This document shows positions 60,101 through 62,229 of a stretch of 62,229 nt of DNA, piece after piece. Below the pieces are notes generated by a model, which did not search any database, was not told the DNA's origin, and worked only from the letters and a program-made list of their open reading frames with translations. The position numbers and the translations under genes were made by a program. Each line of letters starts with the position of its first letter. Within the stretch, counting starts at the first letter, position 1. This stretch comes from CAYJPV01 sp964396055 (GTDB lineage: Bacteria > Acidobacteriota > Vicinamibacteria > Vicinamibacterales > JAKQTR01): contig CAYNDV010000008.1 of the NCBI GenBank assembly GCA_964396055.1, positions 1 to 62,229 of the forward strand. The letters run 5' to 3'.

Positions 60101-61704
60101 ATGCGCTGGGCTGTGCCCTGCCGGCCGACGTGCCGGCATCGCTGCTCACGCCCGACCCGGCGCCGCTCGACGGGCTGGTGGCCCGCTTCGCGCGCACCCA
60201 CGGACCGTTCCTGACGCACGATGTCTGCGTGCGGTACGGCCTCACACCCGAGGTGGTTGAGCCCGTGCTCCGGCGGCTGGCGGCCAGGGACGCGGTCGTC
60301 GAAGGCGGCTTCCGGCCGGGCGGCCAGCAGCGCGAGTGGTGTTCGTCCGACGTCCTGCGCGCCGCTCGGCACCGGTCGTGGGCTCGCCTGCGGCAGCAGG
60401 CCGCGCCGGTCGAGCCGGCCGCCCTCGGCCGCCTGCTGACCGCCTGGCACGGGATCGGATCCGGACGGCGGGGCCTCGACGCGCTGCTCGACGCCATCGA
60501 GATCCTGCAGGGTGCCGCCGTGCCAGCCTCACTGCTCGACCAGGCAATCCTGCCGGCGCGCGTCGCAGACTACGACCCGTCGCACCTGGACACGCTGGCC
60601 GCGGCCGGCGAGGTGACGTGGGTGGGGGCCGGAACGCTGGGCCCCCGCGACGGCCTGGTGGCGCTCTACCTCACCGACCACGCGGCGCGGCTCCTGCCCC
60701 CGCGTCCGGCGGATCGCCGTGCCCCGGCAGAGGGCCCGGGGGATCCCCGCGAGCAGGCCGTGCTCGGGGCGCTCGGCGCGAGCGGGGCCCTGTTCTTCGC
60801 GGACCTGCACGGCGCCACCGGCGGCGGGTATCCGGACGACACGCTGCAGGCCATCTGGAGGCTGGTCTGGCGCGGCCTGGTCACCAACGACTCGTTCCAG
60901 GCGCTCCGCCGGTTCGTGAACCGGGCGCCACGCGGCCGCACCGCGCCAGCCGGGGGCGCCGGCTTCCGATCGCGCCGCCTCGCGCCCCCGGCAGGCGAAG
61001 GACGATGGTCCCTGGTGCCGGCGCCGGCGGGCGCCACAACTCCGTGGGTGGCGTCGGTCACGGAGCAACTGCTGTCCCGGTATGGCGTCCTCACGCGCAA
61101 CCACGCGGCGGCAGAGTCGATCCCCGGCGGGTTCGCGGCAATCTATCCGGTCCTGCGGGCCCTCGAGGACGCCGGCCGCGTCCGTCGGGGCTACTTCGTC
61201 GAGGGCGTCGCGGCCTCGCAGTTCGCGCGACCGGCTGCCGTGGACCTGCTGCGCGCCGCGCGGCATCCGGCAGCCGACGCGGCGGCAGCGGTGCTGGCCG
61301 CCACCGATCCCGCGAACCCGTACGGCGCGACGCTGCCCTGGCCCCCGGGCGACGCCGACGATCCCGGTGCCGCCGGCTGTGCCCGTGCGGTGGGGGCCTG
61401 GGTGGCCCTGGTCGACGGGCGCCTCGCGGCGTTCTGGCGCACGGGCAACCCGGCCATCAGCGTCTGGCTGCCGCCGCCGGGCCCCGATCGGGCCCGCACG
61501 GCCCGCGCGCTCGCAGACGGGCTCGCGGCCGTCGCCCGGACGGGTCATGGACGCACGGGCGGCCTGCTCATTTCCACGATCAACGGTGGGTCCCCCGGCC
61601 AGCACGCGCTGGGGTCCCATCTGGCCGGCGCCGGCTTCGTGCTCGGCCAACGGGGGTATGCTGTTCCCCGTACCCATCCCACCCGCCCTGGCGGGAAGGA
61701 GTGA
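57109..61704 (+). CDS. lhr: Large Lhr-type ATP-dependent helicase
   Basis: 1531 residues, close to the length of E. coli Lhr. DEAD/H core: Walker A QAPTGSGKTLAAF, DEVH box IVDEVHALVATKRGAHLALSLERL, motif IV SASTLIFVNSRRVAERL-like, and motif VI QRIGRGGHHVD. The Lhr winged-helix and beta-barrel region and a long C-terminal domain follow. Lhr enzymes translocate 3'-5' on single-stranded DNA and unwind RNA:DNA and DNA duplexes, probably in repair. The start ATG 57109 gives the N-terminus expected before the helicase core. Same strand as maeA, then mscL. Confidence 0.95.
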   Translation: MPPGPADPLAPFHAPVRRWFLAHVGDPTAAQRHGWPAIAGGASTLIQAPTGSGKTLAAFLWALNRLAFGDGGSGCRVVYVSPLKALAVDVERNLRVPLAGIREQAAADGVPCAPVSVAVRTGDTPASDRVRFARAPADILITTPESLFLLLTSNARDALRTVHTVIVDEVHALVATKRGAHLALSLERLQALCPQTLQRIGLSATQRPLDEVARFLGGARARAERRRPPRRRASAPLEATRGADDLRAGFADEDASPVWRPVTIVNTGERKRLSLRIDVPVEDLARLDAVSRASAPSAPAPAAPPSIWTAVHPRLLALVRSHASTLIFVNSRRVAERLAAALNDLAGEALALAHHGSIAREQRTAIEEALKAGRVRALVATSSLELGIDMGAIDLVVQIEAPPSVASGLQRIGRGGHHVDAISEAVIVPKFRADLLACAAVTRALHDGHVEESRYPRNPLDVLAQQVVAMAAMEPWDVDRLFRTIRQAAPFADLGRRLFDAVLDMLSGRYPADDFASLRPRLTWDRRAGTVIARDGARRVVVANAGTIPDRGLYGVFLSGAGPGAARVGELDEEMVFESRVGETFILGASTWRIDEITHDRVLVSPAPGEPGRMPFWKADAPGRPVEFGRLIGGLVRELRDLPPPAALARLTSRHDLDRQAAENLLRYLADQAAATGVVPDDRTILVERCRDELGNWRVCVLSFLGGAVHAPWAMAAAARIRETRGLDVLTLWTDDGFVVRFPESEEPPDPAWLLPSSADVERLVIAQLGSTAYFAARFREAAGRALLLPRRQPGRRTPLWQQRKRATDLLAVAARFGSFPIVLEAYRECLRDHFDVPALIDLLDQIEHRAVRVVTVDTPKPSPFAGAILFGYIANYLYDGDAPAAERRAQALTVDQSVLRELVGAADLRDVLDADELATLEGELQGLDGPRVARSADGLHDLLLWLGDLSDTERAARADGPHTAWARALQRSARAVEVRVAGASRLVAAEYAAQFRDALGCALPADVPASLLTPDPAPLDGLVARFARTHGPFLTHDVCVRYGLTPEVVEPVLRRLAARDAVVEGGFRPGGQQREWCSSDVLRAARHRSWARLRQQAAPVEPAALGRLLTAWHGIGSGRRGLDALLDAIEILQGAAVPASLLDQAILPARVADYDPSHLDTLAAAGEVTWVGAGTLGPRDGLVALYLTDHAARLLPPRPADRRAPAEGPGDPREQAVLGALGASGALFFADLHGATGGGYPDDTLQAIWRLVWRGLVTNDSFQALRRFVNRAPRGRTAPAGGAGFRSRRLAPPAGEGRWSLVPAPAGATTPWVASVTEQLLSRYGVLTRNHAAAESIPGGFAAIYPVLRALEDAGRVRRGYFVEGVAASQFARPAAVDLLRAARHPAADAAAAVLAATDPANPYGATLPWPPGDADDPGAAGCARAVGAWVALVDGRLAAFWRTGNPAISVWLPPPGPDRARTARALADGLAAVARTGHGRTGGLLISTINGGSPGQHALGSHLAGAGFVLGQRGYAVPRTHPTRPGGKE

Positions 61705-61706
61705 CC

Positions 61707-62138
61707 ATGCTGAAAGAGTTCCGGGAATTCGCCATGCGCGGCAACGTCATGGACCTCGCCGTCGGCGTGATCATCGGCGGCGCCTTCGGCAAGATCGTCG
61801 GATCGCTGGTGGAAGACGTGCTGATGCCGGTGCTGGGTCTGCTGATGGGCCGGATCGACTTCAGCAACCTCTTCGTCGCGCTCGGACCTGGCACCTTTGC
61901 GACGGTGGCCGACGCGAAAGCCGCCGGCGTGGCCACGCTGAACTACGGGTTGTTCGTGAACCACGTCATCGAGTTCGTCATCGTGGCCTTTGCGGTGTTC
62001 CTGATCGTGAAGCAGATGAACCGGCTGCGTGCCCCGGCTCCCGCGCCGGAGCCGCCGCCCTCCAAGGCGTGCCCGTACTGCACCTCAGCGATCGCCGTGG
62101 CGGCGACCCGCTGCCCGCAGTGCACGTCGCAGCTCTAG
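61707..62138 (+). CDS. mscL: Large-conductance mechanosensitive channel MscL with a C-terminal zinc-ribbon-like tail
   Basis: 143 residues. The N-terminal amphipathic helix and pore helix MLKEFREFAMRGNVMDLAVG are highly typical, as are the second helix (NHVIEFVIVAFAVFLIVKQMNRL) and GGAFGKIVGSLVEDVLMPVLG. It opens under membrane tension to release solutes. Beyond the usual end, a Pro/Ala linker leads to CPYC...CPQC, a pair of CxxC knuckles fit for one zinc ion. Two bases separate it from the Lhr stop, with AAGGAG upstream. Confidence 0.95.
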   Translation: MLKEFREFAMRGNVMDLAVGVIIGGAFGKIVGSLVEDVLMPVLGLLMGRIDFSNLFVALGPGTFATVADAKAAGVATLNYGLFVNHVIEFVIVAFAVFLIVKQMNRLRAPAPAPEPPPSKACPYCTSAIAVAATRCPQCTSQL

Positions 62139-62140
62139 GG

Positions 62141-62196
62141 GCTAGAGGCTAGAGGCTAGAGGCTAGAGGCTAGAGGCTAGAGGCTAGAGGCTAGAG
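62141..62196. repeat. Heptanucleotide tandem repeat (GCTAGAG, 8 copies)
   Basis: Eight exact contiguous copies of GCTAGAG immediately after mscL. Nothing else is recognised up to the right edge of the window. Confidence 0.95.
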
Positions 62197-62229
62197 GCTG
62201 GCTACGACGATTGCGCGATCGCCAGGGGC

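Overview
The window is about 62 kb of uniformly GC-rich bacterial DNA. Gene content (paired DUF1080 and Gfo/Idh/MocA proteins, a GH78/GH43 glycosidase, many NtrC-type regulators, a multiheme cytochrome and MtrB-type porin module, a DUF2277 protein, a SagB-like nitroreductase) suggests an Acidobacteriota genome, most likely class Vicinamibacteria. This is an inference from gene content; no rRNA, tRNA or taxonomic marker is present. No CRISPR array, transposase, prophage or plasmid genes were seen.

Layout. 1-8.2 kb: a PlsC acyltransferase cut by the left edge, a small CxxC protein, then a leftward run of SagB-like nitroreductase, ilvE, a chorismate mutase/prephenate dehydratase/ACT/DAHP synthase fusion, an Mrp-type ATPase and a MerR-TPR protein. 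8.3-14.4 kb: a sensor kinase and sigma-54 response regulator, then a small Gly-rich secreted protein, an outer-membrane beta-barrel candidate and a DUF4405 membrane cytochrome candidate. 14.4-18.6 kb (leftward): tetraheme cytochrome, four-cluster ferredoxin and NrfD quinol module, plus a DUF2339 protein. 18.9-23.8 kb: an arsenic cluster (two ArsR of different metal-site types, ArsM, ArsP-like permease, ArsC, small thioredoxin, Acr3) with readable promoters and operators. 23.9-30.9 kb: a Rieske protein, a cytochrome b fused to a 12-heme domain, and, convergent with them, an MtrA-like decaheme cytochrome and an MtrB/PioB-like porin whose frame is broken by one TGA. A sigma-54 promoter with upstream palindromes precedes the decaheme gene. 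30.8-39 kb: aminotransferase, MFS carrier, citrate synthase, YpdA-like reductase, GH78-GH43 glycosidase. 39-47 kb: an accessory stretch of small leftward genes (LOG, GNAT, VOC, VanZ, HabA-like, DinB, YdhG-like, DUF2277, methyltransferases) with gene remnants and repeats. 47.3-62.2 kb: MaeB, a DUF1080/Gfo-Idh sugar operon, a second sigma-54 response regulator and kinase divergent from MaeA, an Lhr helicase and MscL.

How it fits together. The cytochrome genes look like parts of one electron-export route. Quinol would be oxidised at the inner membrane by the FeS-NrfD-tetraheme module and/or the Rieske-cytochrome b-12-heme module, and electrons passed to the periplasmic decaheme protein and its porin. 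At least 26 c-type heme sites are encoded in 12 kb. The palindrome GACA-N3-TGTC occurs three times upstream of the decaheme sigma-54 promoter and once upstream of the second kinase/sigma-54 regulator operon, so that two-component system is a candidate controller. This is the most interesting hypothesis in the window. The arsenic genes sit between the two quinol modules but contain no arsenate-respiration or arsenite-oxidation enzyme, so they read as detoxification.
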